DNA of 64,000 nt from Cerina litoralis (GCA_022008415.1 JAIRBC010000008.1:114561-178560), one strand, 5' to 3'; counted from the stretch's first letter, positions 8,674 through 18,784 are shown. Notes: generated by a model from the letters alone, not told the origin. Program-made: numbers and translations.

Positions 8674-10029
8674 ATGATTTATAATGGACTTGTTTGGTTA
8701 TTTCTTCTTGGTGCTTATACTGTATCCATTCAAATCCATAAGCCTGATAATGATAAAAGTCATTTAATTAAATCCTTGGAAACCGCTGCCAAAGAACAAC
8801 TGTTGGACAAATGGTATCCCTTGACCGTGGATCAAGATGATGGCGGGTTTTACAGTGAAATCACCTACGATTTTAAGATTGGGGAGCATCAAAACAAAAT
8901 GATCGTGACCCAGGCTAGGCACGTATGGACCAATGCTAGGGCAGCAGAAATTTATTCGACGAATAAAAATTATCTAAAAATCGCCCTACACGGTTTCGAG
9001 TTTCTTAGGGATAAAATGTGGGACAAAGAATTGGGGGGCTTTTTTACTCTTGTAACCAAACGGGGAGATCCCATTTTAAACACCGGGGTAGTAAAGACGG
9101 CCTATGGCAATTCTTTTGGCATATACGGATTGGCCACCTATTACGGGGTATCTGGGAATACGGAAGCCTTGGAGTTGGCGAAAAAAACATTTTATTGGTT
9201 AGAGGAGCATAGCCATGACCCGGTTTACAAGGGTTATTTTGACGCTATGGAGCGAGACGGAAAGGTGTTGAAAAGGACGGAAGAAACACCTTCTACATCG
9301 GCTGTGGGCTTTAAAGATCAGAACAGTTCCATTCATTTGTTGGAATCCCTGACAGCGCTTTATCATGTTTGGCCCGACCCCGTGGTCCGTGAACGTCTTA
9401 ATGAACTATTATTGCTTATTAGGGATAGAATAACTACGGAGAAAGGATATTTGACATTGTACCTGCAACCCGACTGGACCCCCTTAACATTTGTTGATAA
9501 ATCCAAGGAGGAAATCAAGAAGTACTACAATTTGGATCACGTTTCTTTTGGACACGACGTAGAAACGGCATACCTTATGTTGGAGGCCGAAGAGGCACTC
9601 GGCCATAAAGATGATGCGATAACCTTAAAAAAAGGAAAAAAAATGGTCGACCATGCCCTTAGCCATGGATGGGACGACCAACTGGGCGGATTTTATGACG
9701 GCGGATATTATTTTAAGGGAGATGAAAACCCTACCATTGTAAATAGTGATAAGAACTGGTGGTCACAGGCGGAAGGTCTAAATACCTTATTGTTGATGTC
9801 GGACTATTATCCCGATGATTCTCTGGCGTACCGGAAACATTTTGATGCCCTATGGGAATACACCCAAACTTATCTTATGGACCCAAAATATGGAGGATGG
9901 TACGAATGGGGACTAGATGGCCGCCCAGAATCCAAGACCGCTCCCAAGGGCCACATCTGGAAAGCCGCTTACCACAATTTTAGGGCATTGAGCAATTGTG
10001 TGGCCCTGTTAAAGAAGAGTGGAAATTGA
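8674..10029 (+). CDS. AGE-family epimerase/isomerase, probably exported
   Basis: An (alpha/alpha)6-barrel enzyme of the N-acylglucosamine 2-epimerase family, which also includes cellobiose and mannobiose 2-epimerases. Seen are QARHVWTNARAAEIY, the histidine region HVSFGHDVETAYLMLEAEE, GGFYDGGYYFKGDENP, WWSQAEGLNTLL, YGGWYEWGLDG and KGHIWKAAYHNFRAL, which place the arginine and histidines expected at the active site. A TTG at 8665 could extend it by three residues; the ATG at 8674 is preferred. Residues 1-20 are hydrophobic and look like a signal peptide, unusual for this mostly cytoplasmic family. The 3' end is only 5 bases from the stop of the convergent lactonase gene. Confidence 0.88.
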   Translation: MIYNGLVWLFLLGAYTVSIQIHKPDNDKSHLIKSLETAAKEQLLDKWYPLTVDQDDGGFYSEITYDFKIGEHQNKMIVTQARHVWTNARAAEIYSTNKNYLKIALHGFEFLRDKMWDKELGGFFTLVTKRGDPILNTGVVKTAYGNSFGIYGLATYYGVSGNTEALELAKKTFYWLEEHSHDPVYKGYFDAMERDGKVLKRTEETPSTSAVGFKDQNSSIHLLESLTALYHVWPDPVVRERLNELLLLIRDRITTEKGYLTLYLQPDWTPLTFVDKSKEEIKKYYNLDHVSFGHDVETAYLMLEAEEALGHKDDAITLKKGKKMVDHALSHGWDDQLGGFYDGGYYFKGDENPTIVNSDKNWWSQAEGLNTLLLMSDYYPDDSLAYRKHFDALWEYTQTYLMDPKYGGWYEWGLDGRPESKTAPKGHIWKAAYHNFRALSNCVALLKKSGN

Positions 10030-10034
10030 TGGAT

Positions 10035-11066
10035 TTACTCTTTAAGATCTACACGTAACACGTCTTGGTCCGCGGTCAAAAACAATTTTTTTTCGTCGCC
10101 CGAGAACGCACAGTTGGAGGTTAAACGACCGGTATGTATTCTTGCGATCGCTTTTGCTTCAGGATTAAAGATCCATAACCCACCTGGTCCGGAAGCAAAA
10201 ACATAGCCGTTGTTGTTAATTTTCATCCCATCGGGCAGACCTTGCTGCCCTTCAATTCCTATAAGGTTGGTTACATCGTAGAACAATTGCTTGCCATTGA
10301 CCTCTCCTGGGGCAACCAAATTATATTGGTACCAAACCGCGTGTTTTTCATCGGAAACGGCTACGTACAATTTTTGTTCATCGGGTGAGAGGGCAATTCC
10401 ATTGGGTCTGGTGAGGGTGTCTAACAGGATCGTCACCCCTGTTTTTAGATGGCAGTAAACACCCTGGAAATTAAGCTCCTTAGTGGGGTCGTCCATGCCT
10501 TTTGGAAGTCCGTACATTGGGTCGGTAAAATACAGGTTTCCGGCCTTGTCGTAGACAGCATCGTTGGGGCTGTTCAATTTTTTCCCTTCATAATTGTCTA
10601 CGATAGTGCTAAAATTCGGTGCTGGGTGATCCAAGGGGGCCTCCATTCGGGCAATCCTGCGATCGCCGTGTTGCGCCAAGACCAAATGGTCGTTAGAATC
10701 GAGCAGGAGCCCGTTGGAACCTGGTTCCTTTCCCTTGGGGTTGTTCCCCGTAAGTCCTGACTGTTCCAGATAGACCGATACCTTGTTGTTGGAGTCTAGT
10801 TTAAGAACCCGATTATTAGGGATGTCCGAAAACAAAAGATAGCCGCCCTCCTTAATCCAAAGGGGTCCCTCGGTCCATTCAAAACCACTGGCGACAATCT
10901 GAATCCCGGCTTTGGGGTCTATGAGATTTAAGGCTTCCCGATCCAATATTTCAACAGAAAAATCTGAAGACTGCCTCTCCATTATCTGTGATTCCTTTTT
11001 GTTGGATTGTTTACATCCCAAGAGAAAAAGAGTTCCTAAAAGGATAGTACAAAGGTGCTTTTTCAT
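10035..11066 (-). CDS. SMP-30/gluconolactonase-family lipoprotein
   Basis: A six-bladed beta-propeller lactonase of the SGL family, 343 residues, with a lipoprotein signal ending LFLLGC at Cys18, so it is periplasmic or outer-membrane anchored. The metal ligands of the family can be placed: Glu in EWTEGPLW, Asn in SPNDAVYD, Asn in RPNGIALSPDE and the acid Asp in GLPDGMKINNNG. It would open a sugar lactone to an aldonate with a divalent metal. The KDPG-type aldolase gene lies 170 bases upstream in the same direction. A link to sugar-acid breakdown is plausible, but the actual lactone is unknown. Confidence 0.88.
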   Translation of the reverse strand: MKKHLCTILLGTLFLLGCKQSNKKESQIMERQSSDFSVEILDREALNLIDPKAGIQIVASGFEWTEGPLWIKEGGYLLFSDIPNNRVLKLDSNNKVSVYLEQSGLTGNNPKGKEPGSNGLLLDSNDHLVLAQHGDRRIARMEAPLDHPAPNFSTIVDNYEGKKLNSPNDAVYDKAGNLYFTDPMYGLPKGMDDPTKELNFQGVYCHLKTGVTILLDTLTRPNGIALSPDEQKLYVAVSDEKHAVWYQYNLVAPGEVNGKQLFYDVTNLIGIEGQQGLPDGMKINNNGYVFASGPGGLWIFNPEAKAIARIHTGRLTSNCAFSGDEKKLFLTADQDVLRVDLKE

Positions 11067-11238
11067 CTAATTAATTTATCTGAAAATGAGGATATTAATA
11101 TTTTTCAGTACAGATCAACCGCTTCGCTCCCGAATAAAAAATTCGATTATTTAGGTTGGTATGCAAAAATTTAATTTCGTTTATGCTCATTTTATACGAA
11201 TAAATTTGTGCGATCAATGGTTCACTCCCGGGTGTAAA

Positions 11239-11871
11239 TTATGAGTTCTTAATGCGATCGACAATTTCTTTAACTTCTGCAATATTGTTTTGTTGTTCTC
11301 CCGTATTGCCGGTAGGTTTGGCCAGACTACTCCCAATACCCACTCCGGCGGCCCCTGCATTTAGCCAATCCTTGAGGTTGTCTTTGCCGATTCCGCCTAC
11401 TGCAAAAAATGGCACCTGGTTAAATGGGGCCTTGATGGCCTTAAAGTAGTCCAAGCCCAGAGGTGCGGCGGGAAACAGTTTTACAATATCCGCCCCAGCT
11501 TCTACTGCGATGTTGATCTCGGTGGGCGTTGTCGCTCCCATAAGTACCGGTATATCGTAATGGTGGGCCAACCTAACTATTTCTGTATCGGTGCTTGGGG
11601 TAACGATAAATTGTCCACCGGCTTTGATGGCCTTCAGGGCAAGATCTGTAGAGGTGATCGTACCCGCACCGATTAGAATTTTAGGGTATTTATTTCTTGC
11701 AATTTTAATTTCTTCCGCAAATCCTGGAGTATTGGAAGTGATTTCCAATACTTGGACACCACCTAGCACCATGTTTTCCAAAACACGGGCTACCTGATCT
11801 TGCTGCTGCAACCTAACGATGGCTACCAGTTTGTTCTTCAACAAGGTCTTGAGGAAGTTCTTATTATTCAT
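11239..11871 (-). CDS. eda: 2-dehydro-3-deoxy-phosphogluconate / 4-hydroxy-2-oxoglutarate aldolase
   Basis: A class I aldolase of about 210 residues that splits KDPG into pyruvate and glyceraldehyde-3-phosphate in the Entner-Doudoroff and uronate routes. The Schiff-base lysine lies in ADIVKLFPAAPLG, the catalytic Glu in VQVLEITSNTP, and the phosphate-binding loops are GAGTITS and AVGGIGKDN. The ATG at 11871 is preferred; an upstream TTG at 11880 adds only three residues. No KDG kinase gene is in the window. The uxaA/uxaB-type genes 15 kb away could feed this enzyme through KDG, but that link is inferred. Confidence 0.93.
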   Translation of the reverse strand: MNNKNFLKTLLKNKLVAIVRLQQQDQVARVLENMVLGGVQVLEITSNTPGFAEEIKIARNKYPKILIGAGTITSTDLALKAIKAGGQFIVTPSTDTEIVRLAHHYDIPVLMGATTPTEINIAVEAGADIVKLFPAAPLGLDYFKAIKAPFNQVPFFAVGGIGKDNLKDWLNAGAAGVGIGSSLAKPTGNTGEQQNNIAEVKEIVDRIKNS

Positions 11872-12062
11872 TGTGTCCAAGATATGGAATTTCCTCCATT
11901 CTGGCTTTCATATTAAAGATAGATGTTTTAGGTATCGTTTACCCGGTTTATAATTGTTAAGAAAAATACTAATAATCTTGAAGGAAATAGTATAAAAAGT
12001 AAATCAAATAGGTTGTTAAAAGTTTTTTTTGTATTATCTAATACATAATTAAATGTTGTTTT

Positions 12063-12095
12063 TTTGTATGTTTTTAAGAAATTATGATACATTTG
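12063..12095 (+). promoter_or_regulatory. Bacteroidota-type promoter of the susC-like gene
   Basis: tttg (12063-12066) and tacatttg (12088-12095) match the -33 TTTG and -7 TAnnTTTG elements used by the primary sigma factor of Bacteroidota, with 21 bases between them. The stretch is in a very A+T-rich leader about 50 bases before the susC ATG. This is the clearest promoter match in the window. Confidence 0.75.
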
Positions 12096-12145
12096 TTTTT
12101 ATGTTAATTTAACAAAAACAACAACTAACTTAAATTCTAACTAAC

Positions 12146-15100
12146 ATGAACAGAAAAATTTATCATTTTCTATTGGCCACTGCATTCCTCTGTTTTCAGG
12201 GAATCATGGCCCAGAAAAAGACGGTTACCGGTATGGTGACGGACGTCATGGGATCTCCCTTGCCGGGGGTAAACGTGGTGGAAAAGGGGACCAACAACGG
12301 TACCTCGACAGACTTTGACGGAAACTTTTCCATAGATGTATCGGGACCTTCCGCCACTTTGGTGTTTACCTATTTGGGGTTTTCTTCACAGGAACTTTCA
12401 GTAGGTGCCCAATCCACAGTCAATGTTTCCATGTCCGAGGACGCGGAACAATTGGGTGAGGTGGTAGTAACCGCCCTTGGTGTAAAAAGGGAGGCAAGGT
12501 CCTTGGGTTATGCAACTACCCAGGTAGACGGGGATGAGCTCTCGACAATTAAACAGACCAACGCCATCAATTCCTTACAGGGTAAGGTAGCCGGGGTGCA
12601 GGTCACCCAGAATTCGACCGGGGCCGCTGGATCCAGTAGGGTAATAATCCGGGGCAACAATACGCTCACAGGGAACAACCAGCCCCTTTATGTGGTAGAT
12701 GGTATACCGATCAGTAACGACAACAATGGGTCTGCCGGTCTTTGGGGAGGGTCCGATGGGGGAGATGGTATTTCTTCCATTAACCCGGACGATATAGCTT
12801 CCGTCCGTGTGCTAAAAGGTGGTGCAGCCACCGCGCTTTATGGCTCACGAGGGGGTAATGGGGTTATTATTCTCACAACGAAAGACGGTAAGGCCCACCA
12901 AGGATTTGGGGTGGAATTGGGAAGTTCCGTGACCTTCGACAACTTTGACTCTACATTAACGGATTTCCAGACCTCTTACGGTCAGGGGACCCGGGCAAGA
13001 ATACCTGCAAACCAAGCGGAAGCATTTGATCTGGGCAATAGTTCCTGGGGAGCCAAATTAGACGGTTCACCAGTGGTACAATGGGACGGGGTGGAGAGGC
13101 CCTATTCCTATGTTGGGAACAATCAGGAACACTTTTACAGAACGGGTACCACCTTTATCAATTCGGTGGCCTTGGCAAGTGCCACCGATAACATGAACTA
13201 CAGACTTTCTGCTTCCAATCTGGACAACGCGGACATTGTACCCAATGCCGGGATGAACCGAAAGTCGTTTTCCTTAAATGCCGGGGCGGTCCTAGGTGAG
13301 AAAATCACGACCCAGGTAAACGCCAAGTACATCGTGGAAGACGTTAAAAATAGACCGAGATTATCGGATGCGCCCGGTAACGCGAATTATACGGTTGCCC
13401 TGTTGTCTCCCAATGTAGACGTACGGAATATGCAGCCAGGCGCTAAACCCGATGGTACGGAAAACGCCTATTCTGCCAATATTTATTCACAGAACCCTTA
13501 TTTTGCCGCGTATAACTTTAGGAACGAAAGTGTAAAGAACAGGTTGATAGCCTCAACCTCCGTAAGATATGATATATTGGATTGGCTCTACCTGTCCGGA
13601 AGGGTCGGAACGGACCACTATACCATTCGGGGCGAATCCGTTGAACCGTTTGGTACGGCATATAAGCCAAAAGGAGGAATGTCCGATTGGGAAACCAGGT
13701 ATACCCAGGTAGATGCCGATGTTATGCTTGGAGTGGATAAGGATATTACGGACAAGTTTAAAACTTCAGCCTTTGTCGGGGCCAACAGCAACTCCATAAA
13801 ATACGAACGACTGAATTTGGGGGGCAATGATTTTATTGTACCCGGTTTTGAGGATATGTCCAATTTGGCGAGTCAATCCCGTTCACACAGTTTTAGCGAG
13901 CGGAAAATAGGTTCCCTGTACGGATCTTTGGAACTCTCGTGGGACCAATGGGCATTTCTAACCTTTACGGGACGGAACGACTGGTTTTCTACCTTGTCCT
14001 ATAGCGGCAAGGATACACCAAACGATGTGTTCTATCCCTCGGTCAACTCCAGTTTGGTACTCTCCGATGCCCTTGAACTTCCCGAAGCCATTTCCTTCTT
14101 AAAATTAAGAGGAGGTTGGTCCAAGGTAGGAGGCGGGGGTGATACTGCGTATCAATTGGCTCCCACCTACGAAATTTTTGGACAAGGCCATTTGGGCCAG
14201 CCCTTGGGCAGGATTACTGGCAGTACGGTCCCAAATGCCAATCTGGTGCCATGGACCAAGGAAGAAACAGAAATAGGTATCGACCTTCGAATGTTCAATG
14301 ACCGTTTGTCCTTAGACTTGGCGGTGTACAAGAATAAAACGAACAATGACATCGTTAATGCCACTACCTCGATTTATTCGGGATATTCTTCTGCCTCTGC
14401 CAATTTAGGGGAATTGCAAAATAAGGGTGTCGAGGTGCTGCTCTCGGGAACACCCGTTAGAATGGACAATTTTAGCTGGACGACGAGTATCAACGCCGCG
14501 TTTAACGAAAGCCTTATCGTTAGAACCAATGACGAGGGCCAACCGGTAAGTTTGGATGAGCCCAGGACCCGAAACGTAAGGATACAACATATAGTTGGTG
14601 AACGTTACGGAAAAATCGTGGGGGTAAGTTATGTACGTGATAATGCGGGCAATATTGTGTACGACATCAATTCGGAAGGAGTACCAAGGGCCCAGGAAGG
14701 CGAACGGATCATTTTAGGGGACGGTGTCCCACCGTGGAGCTTGGGCTGGTCCAATAGTTTTAGATTGGGCGATTTTAGCCTGAATTTTTTAATCGACGGC
14801 AAATTCGGCGGCCAAATATTCTCTGGAACCAACGCCATTGCCACGGGAAGTGGAATGACCAAGTTAACATTACCCGGAAGGGAAAATGGTCTACAGGTCT
14901 CGGGTATAGACGGGGCTGGCTTCGATGCCGAGACCGGGACAGGGCAGACCTTTAATACAACGATTGCCCCCGAAGACTTAGCGATTTATTATGGCAGGAT
15001 GTCTGGCATAGCCGAACAATTTGTGGAAGATTCCGATTTTATCAAGTTTCGGGAATTTAGCTTGGGCTACAGTTTTCCTAGCAAAATGTTGGACAATATT

Positions 15101-15274
15101 TTCCTGACCAACGCCAATATCTCCGTAATAGGACGCAATTTGTTCTTTCTTATGAGGGAAACCGAAAATATAGACCCGGAGAGTGCCTATAACGTGAGCA
15201 ACTCCCAAGGATTGGAATATTTTGGGGTACCGTCTACCAAGAGTTATGGACTCAGTATAAATGTTAAATTTTAA
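12146..15274 (+). CDS. SusC/RagA-family TonB-linked outer-membrane transporter
   Basis: At 1042 residues it has the family layout: signal peptide 1-22 (ends IMAQ), a carboxypeptidase-regulatory-like domain (about 23-110, TVTGMVTDVMGSPLPGVNVV), the TonB box region and plug (GEVVVTALGVKREARSLGYA, then IRGNNTLTGNNQPLYVVDGIPI), and a 22-strand barrel ending in an aromatic residue (INVKF). It forms the TonB-driven channel whose lid is the SusD-like lipoprotein encoded 8 bases downstream. Substrates for such pairs are oligosaccharides or sometimes peptides; no glycosidase adjoins this pair, so the substrate is unknown. The neighbouring epimerase, lactonase and isomerase-like genes suggest a sugar. 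Confidence 0.96.
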   Translation: MNRKIYHFLLATAFLCFQGIMAQKKTVTGMVTDVMGSPLPGVNVVEKGTNNGTSTDFDGNFSIDVSGPSATLVFTYLGFSSQELSVGAQSTVNVSMSEDAEQLGEVVVTALGVKREARSLGYATTQVDGDELSTIKQTNAINSLQGKVAGVQVTQNSTGAAGSSRVIIRGNNTLTGNNQPLYVVDGIPISNDNNGSAGLWGGSDGGDGISSINPDDIASVRVLKGGAATALYGSRGGNGVIILTTKDGKAHQGFGVELGSSVTFDNFDSTLTDFQTSYGQGTRARIPANQAEAFDLGNSSWGAKLDGSPVVQWDGVERPYSYVGNNQEHFYRTGTTFINSVALASATDNMNYRLSASNLDNADIVPNAGMNRKSFSLNAGAVLGEKITTQVNAKYIVEDVKNRPRLSDAPGNANYTVALLSPNVDVRNMQPGAKPDGTENAYSANIYSQNPYFAAYNFRNESVKNRLIASTSVRYDILDWLYLSGRVGTDHYTIRGESVEPFGTAYKPKGGMSDWETRYTQVDADVMLGVDKDITDKFKTSAFVGANSNSIKYERLNLGGNDFIVPGFEDMSNLASQSRSHSFSERKIGSLYGSLELSWDQWAFLTFTGRNDWFSTLSYSGKDTPNDVFYPSVNSSLVLSDALELPEAISFLKLRGGWSKVGGGGDTAYQLAPTYEIFGQGHLGQPLGRITGSTVPNANLVPWTKEETEIGIDLRMFNDRLSLDLAVYKNKTNNDIVNATTSIYSGYSSASANLGELQNKGVEVLLSGTPVRMDNFSWTTSINAAFNESLIVRTNDEGQPVSLDEPRTRNVRIQHIVGERYGKIVGVSYVRDNAGNIVYDINSEGVPRAQEGERIILGDGVPPWSLGWSNSFRLGDFSLNFLIDGKFGGQIFSGTNAIATGSGMTKLTLPGRENGLQVSGIDGAGFDAETGTGQTFNTTIAPEDLAIYYGRMSGIAEQFVEDSDFIKFREFSLGYSFPSKMLDNIFLTNANISVIGRNLFFLMRETENIDPESAYNVSNSQGLEYFGVPSTKSYGLSINVKF

Positions 15275-15282
15275 AGATATCG

Positions 15283-16773
15283 ATGATGAAAAAAATAATA
15301 TATATATTGTCCTTTGCTCTTTTATTTACAGCATGCGACAAGGGGTTCGAGGATCTCAACGTAGATCCCACAAAACCAAGCCAGGTACCGGTGACCAGCA
15401 AGCTGACGGCGGCCCAATTGAATACATCTGGTGGCCGCTACGAAAACTGGCGCGCAAATTTGATCTACCAATCTACCATGATGCAACATTTTGCCACCAC
15501 GGCTGGGTATTGGTCGGGGGATAAGTATACCTGGAACAAGGGTTACGCATCTTCATTATTAGATTCATACTATGGGTCGGCGGTAAAGTCCATTGAGGAT
15601 ATTTTGGTACAATTGGATAACGAAGGGCATCCGGAAGAAATGAAGTCCATTGCCCGTATCCTTAGGGTGTTTATCTATTCCAGGCTAACCGATCTTTATG
15701 GAGATGTCCCGTATAGCGAAGCCGGCAAGGCGGTTATTGAAGGAATCCTTCAGCCAAAATACGATGCGCAAAGCGCGATTTATGCCGATATGCTCAAAGA
15801 ATTGGAGGAAGCGACCGCCGCTTTGGGATCGGGGACCTCTGGTTTTGGGGACGCTGATCTGTTCTATCAAGGGAACCAGGCACAGTGGAAACGTTTTGGA
15901 TACTCTATGATGTTGCGCCTTGGTTTGCGATTGATTAAGGTAGATCCTGCCGCGGCCCAAAGTTGGGCCACCAAGGCCATAGCCGGTGGGGTAATGGAAT
16001 CTAATGACGATATCTGCTATGTACAGCATACTGCGGGTCCCGAAGGGATAAATAAAAATGGAAACGGGGAAACGTTTACCGCCGATGGTTCTATGCGTAT
16101 GAGCAAAACTTTTATCGACTTTTTGCAGGACGATCCCAGACTGCCCATATTGGCGGAAAGGCGGAGCGATCAGAGCACCGCTCCTGCTGATTTAAAGGGA
16201 CTTCCCAATGGTTTGGATTTGGAAATGCTTCAGACAGATACCGGAGAGGAAGATACCAATGCCTACGCCGAACCGAACAGGAATATTATTACCGGAGAGG
16301 ATGCACCCATGTTTTTCCAAACCTATGCCGAAGTAGAATTTATGTTGGCAGAAGCTGCGGTTAGATGGGGTCTTGCTGGTGGCGACCCAAAACCCCATTA
16401 CGATAAAGGGGTCTCGGCGGCTATGAAAATGTTGGAGCTGTACAAGCCGGAAGCAGCGATTTCCGATGCGGACATAGCGACGTATTTGGCGACCAAGCCT
16501 TTTGATCCCAACAATGCCCTGGAGCAAATAAATACCCAATACTGGGCAGCTACGTTCTTAAACGAGTACGAAGCGTTTTCCAATTGGAGAAGGACAGGAT
16601 TTCCCGTCTTGGTGCCGGTTAACTATCCCGGTAACGAAACGGGGGGCACCATTCCGAGAAGGCTAACCTATTCCGTAGGGGATCAGGCCAACAACCCGGC
16701 AAACTATCAGGAGGCCGTAGACCGTCAAGGCCCGGACGTATTGACCACGAGGGTTTGGTGGGACAAACAATAG
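15283..16773 (+). CDS. SusD/RagB-like substrate-binding lipoprotein
   Basis: A 496-residue surface lipoprotein (signal ending LLFTAC, Cys18 or Cys17 depending on which of two adjacent ATGs is used). CDKGFEDLNVDPTKPSQVP is the usual start of the SusD-like_2 group, and the helical TPR-like core is seen in YADMLKELEEATAAL, FYQGNQAQWKRFGYSMMLRLGLRL and FFQTYAEVEFMLAEAAVRWG. The C-terminus GNETGGTIPRRLTYSVGDQANNPANYQEA is the typical loop-rich end. It captures substrate and caps the SusC barrel encoded immediately upstream; the pair is one transcript closed by a strong terminator. Confidence 0.95.
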   Translation: MMKKIIYILSFALLFTACDKGFEDLNVDPTKPSQVPVTSKLTAAQLNTSGGRYENWRANLIYQSTMMQHFATTAGYWSGDKYTWNKGYASSLLDSYYGSAVKSIEDILVQLDNEGHPEEMKSIARILRVFIYSRLTDLYGDVPYSEAGKAVIEGILQPKYDAQSAIYADMLKELEEATAALGSGTSGFGDADLFYQGNQAQWKRFGYSMMLRLGLRLIKVDPAAAQSWATKAIAGGVMESNDDICYVQHTAGPEGINKNGNGETFTADGSMRMSKTFIDFLQDDPRLPILAERRSDQSTAPADLKGLPNGLDLEMLQTDTGEEDTNAYAEPNRNIITGEDAPMFFQTYAEVEFMLAEAAVRWGLAGGDPKPHYDKGVSAAMKMLELYKPEAAISDADIATYLATKPFDPNNALEQINTQYWAATFLNEYEAFSNWRRTGFPVLVPVNYPGNETGGTIPRRLTYSVGDQANNPANYQEAVDRQGPDVLTTRVWWDKQ

Positions 16774-16823
16774 GTTGTTCAGCCTATTTTTACAGTATAT
16801 CTATCCAAATCGGATTATTTTTT

Positions 16824-16848
16824 AAAGGAGGGGAAACCCTCCTTTTTT
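16824..16848 (+). terminator. Terminator of the susCD-like operon
   Basis: aaaggaggg (16824-16832) pairs perfectly with ccctccttt (16837-16845) around a 4-base loop, followed by more T. It lies 50 bases after the SusD stop. Confidence 0.85.
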
Positions 16849-17191
16849 CGTTTAAATAAAAGGGTATGGTGTCATACCCATTTTTGTTGCAGGGATAGTA
16901 ACTCATAGTATCGATTCCGATGCTGGATTTAAGGTATTTTGACGATGGCAATATTAAATTGGTAACCCCAAAGAAAAGTGGGTTTTTTGCTAAGTAAGAT
17001 CAGAATAAAATTAACGCGATAGTAATTAATGGATAAAGGCCGATACCCCTTTGCAACGGTCCTGAAAAAATCACAAGGCTTTATGCTGCATCTTGAACCC
17101 AAATTTGCTGATATTCAAAAATCACACAGATAGGTTTCAACTTTTTTGAATCATTCCATTTTTTGGGAAAGGAAATATCGTTTATAAGTTT
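16849..17191. other. Intergenic stretch, no gene seen
   Basis: This runs from the susCD terminator to the stop of the convergent M28 peptidase gene. No reading frame with protein-like composition, no tRNA and no further strong hairpin were found. Confidence 0.4.
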
Positions 17192-18784
17192 CTACATTCC
17201 ACCTTTTCTTTCTGGCTCCCTTGGTACGGGCCAAGTTTGCGGTTTCCCGGTTTTGTCGTCAATGGGCAAAATTATCTTTTCCCTAGAGGTTTTAGAGGTG
17301 TCTTCTGAAGCTAAATATACTAGGATTGCGGTTAGGACGGCATTGCTTTGTACGTCGTCAAAGACAATTTTATCATAGGAGTCCCGATTGGTGTGCCAAG
17401 TATAAATTCCATAATCCCAGCTGAGGGAGCTCAAATTGAAAGCGGGTGCCCCAGCGGCTACAAAACTTGCATTGTCCGAGCCTCCACGGGCCGGCTTCCC
17501 TGGAAAAGTCGTCTCAATATGTCTTCGGATGGTATCCGGAACGGCGTTTAGCCAGCGAGAGAGATAGTCATAAGATTGTAGAAATCCGGCACCGTTAATG
17601 CTGGTTACCCGCCCTGTACCATTGTCCTGGTTAAAAACTGCCTGGATGTTTTTTACGATATCTGGATGGTCTGCAACAAATGCCCTGGATCCGTTAAGAC
17701 CTTGTTCTTCGCTTCCCCAGTGGCCTACAAGGATGGTGCGTTTTGGTCGGGGATATACTTTTTTTAGAATCCGCATCGCCTCCATCATCACCAAGGTTCC
17801 CGTTCCATTGTCGGTGGCCCCCGTGGCACCGTCCCAAGAATCAAAATGTGCGGATAGAATAACGTACTCATCCGGTTTTTCGGTTCCTTTTATAGAGGCG
17901 GTGGTATTTAAAGTTGGAACGACCCCTAGATCTTTGGATCGTGCGACTATGTGGATTCTTGGATTGTCTCCGTGCTCCGCCATTCTAAAGAGCATAGTGT
18001 AGTCTTCCAGGTCGATATCTACGGTAGGGATCTTTTTTGTCCGGGCTCCAAAAATCTTATCCACCCCGAACCCTTTAGACCAATAGTTGTCCAAGATTCC
18101 GACGGCTCCGGCCTTTTCCAGAACAGGGATGATGCTTCTCGAATTATAACCACTTCGCTCTATGTTTTCCTTCCAAGTTTTGGAAGTTGTTTCCCGTTCA
18201 TTTTTCATTTTTTCGAAAGATTCGGGCGTAGCGTATTCTTTCCAGTTCTCGTCCGGCCTCCCTGTGGGCTGTTTCATGGCTACCATAACAAATTTACCTT
18301 TAACTTGTGGCAACCACCTTTGAAAGGAAATGGAATCCCTTATCTCTGGAAGAATCATTAATTCTGCAGTTACTCCCTTGGCGGAAGTGCTGGGGCTCCA
18401 AGCCAATTGCGTTCCTTTTAGGGTTTGGACCCGTGGCGAGATCATATCAATATGTGTGATACCGCGTTCCCAACCCTTCCATTGGCCCCATTGTTGATTT
18501 TCAGCATAGACCCCCCAACTTTTATACTTTTCCACGGCCCAATCGTGGGCTTGTTGCATTTGTGGAGTCCCCACCAATCTAGGGCCAATATCGTCTAAAA
18601 GTTCATGCGCCAAAACCTTTAATTGCGAATTTCCATAGGCTTCATCGACAATAGCCTGGACAATGGGATCTTTTTCCTGGGCCGAAAGCGAAATTGTGAA
18701 AGAAAGCAGGATGGCTGAACAAAATAGGGAAAGACTATTCACGTGTTTAAATTTTAAGTAGTTATTTGATAATGCTCGTTTCAT
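17192..18784 (-). CDS. Exported M28-family zinc metallopeptidase
   Basis: About 530 residues. Metal ligands of the M28 (carboxypeptidase Q / aminopeptidase) family are recognisable: His and Asp in ILSAHFDSWDGATGATDNGTG, the Glu pair in GHWGSEEQGLNGS, Asp in VFNQDNGTGR, and a late His in YTWHTNRDSYDK. A PA-like insertion lies between residues 130 and 290. The signal peptide is SLSLFCSAILLSFTISLSAQ; the ATG at 18784 gives a long n-region, and a GTG at 18742 just before it is a possible shorter start. The GTG at 18823 is less likely. It probably trims peptides in the periplasm. It stands alone between susCD and ackA. Confidence 0.9.
   Translation of the reverse strand: MKRALSNNYLKFKHVNSLSLFCSAILLSFTISLSAQEKDPIVQAIVDEAYGNSQLKVLAHELLDDIGPRLVGTPQMQQAHDWAVEKYKSWGVYAENQQWGQWKGWERGITHIDMISPRVQTLKGTQLAWSPSTSAKGVTAELMILPEIRDSISFQRWLPQVKGKFVMVAMKQPTGRPDENWKEYATPESFEKMKNERETTSKTWKENIERSGYNSRSIIPVLEKAGAVGILDNYWSKGFGVDKIFGARTKKIPTVDIDLEDYTMLFRMAEHGDNPRIHIVARSKDLGVVPTLNTTASIKGTEKPDEYVILSAHFDSWDGATGATDNGTGTLVMMEAMRILKKVYPRPKRTILVGHWGSEEQGLNGSRAFVADHPDIVKNIQAVFNQDNGTGRVTSINGAGFLQSYDYLSRWLNAVPDTIRRHIETTFPGKPARGGSDNASFVAAGAPAFNLSSLSWDYGIYTWHTNRDSYDKIVFDDVQSNAVLTAILVYLASEDTSKTSREKIILPIDDKTGKPQTWPVPREPERKGGM

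Noticed and set aside
12146..16773. A complete polysaccharide-utilisation locus around the SusC/SusD pair
   Set aside because: No glycosidase, polysaccharide lyase, sulfatase or HTCS regulator adjoins the pair, so only the uptake pair is supported.
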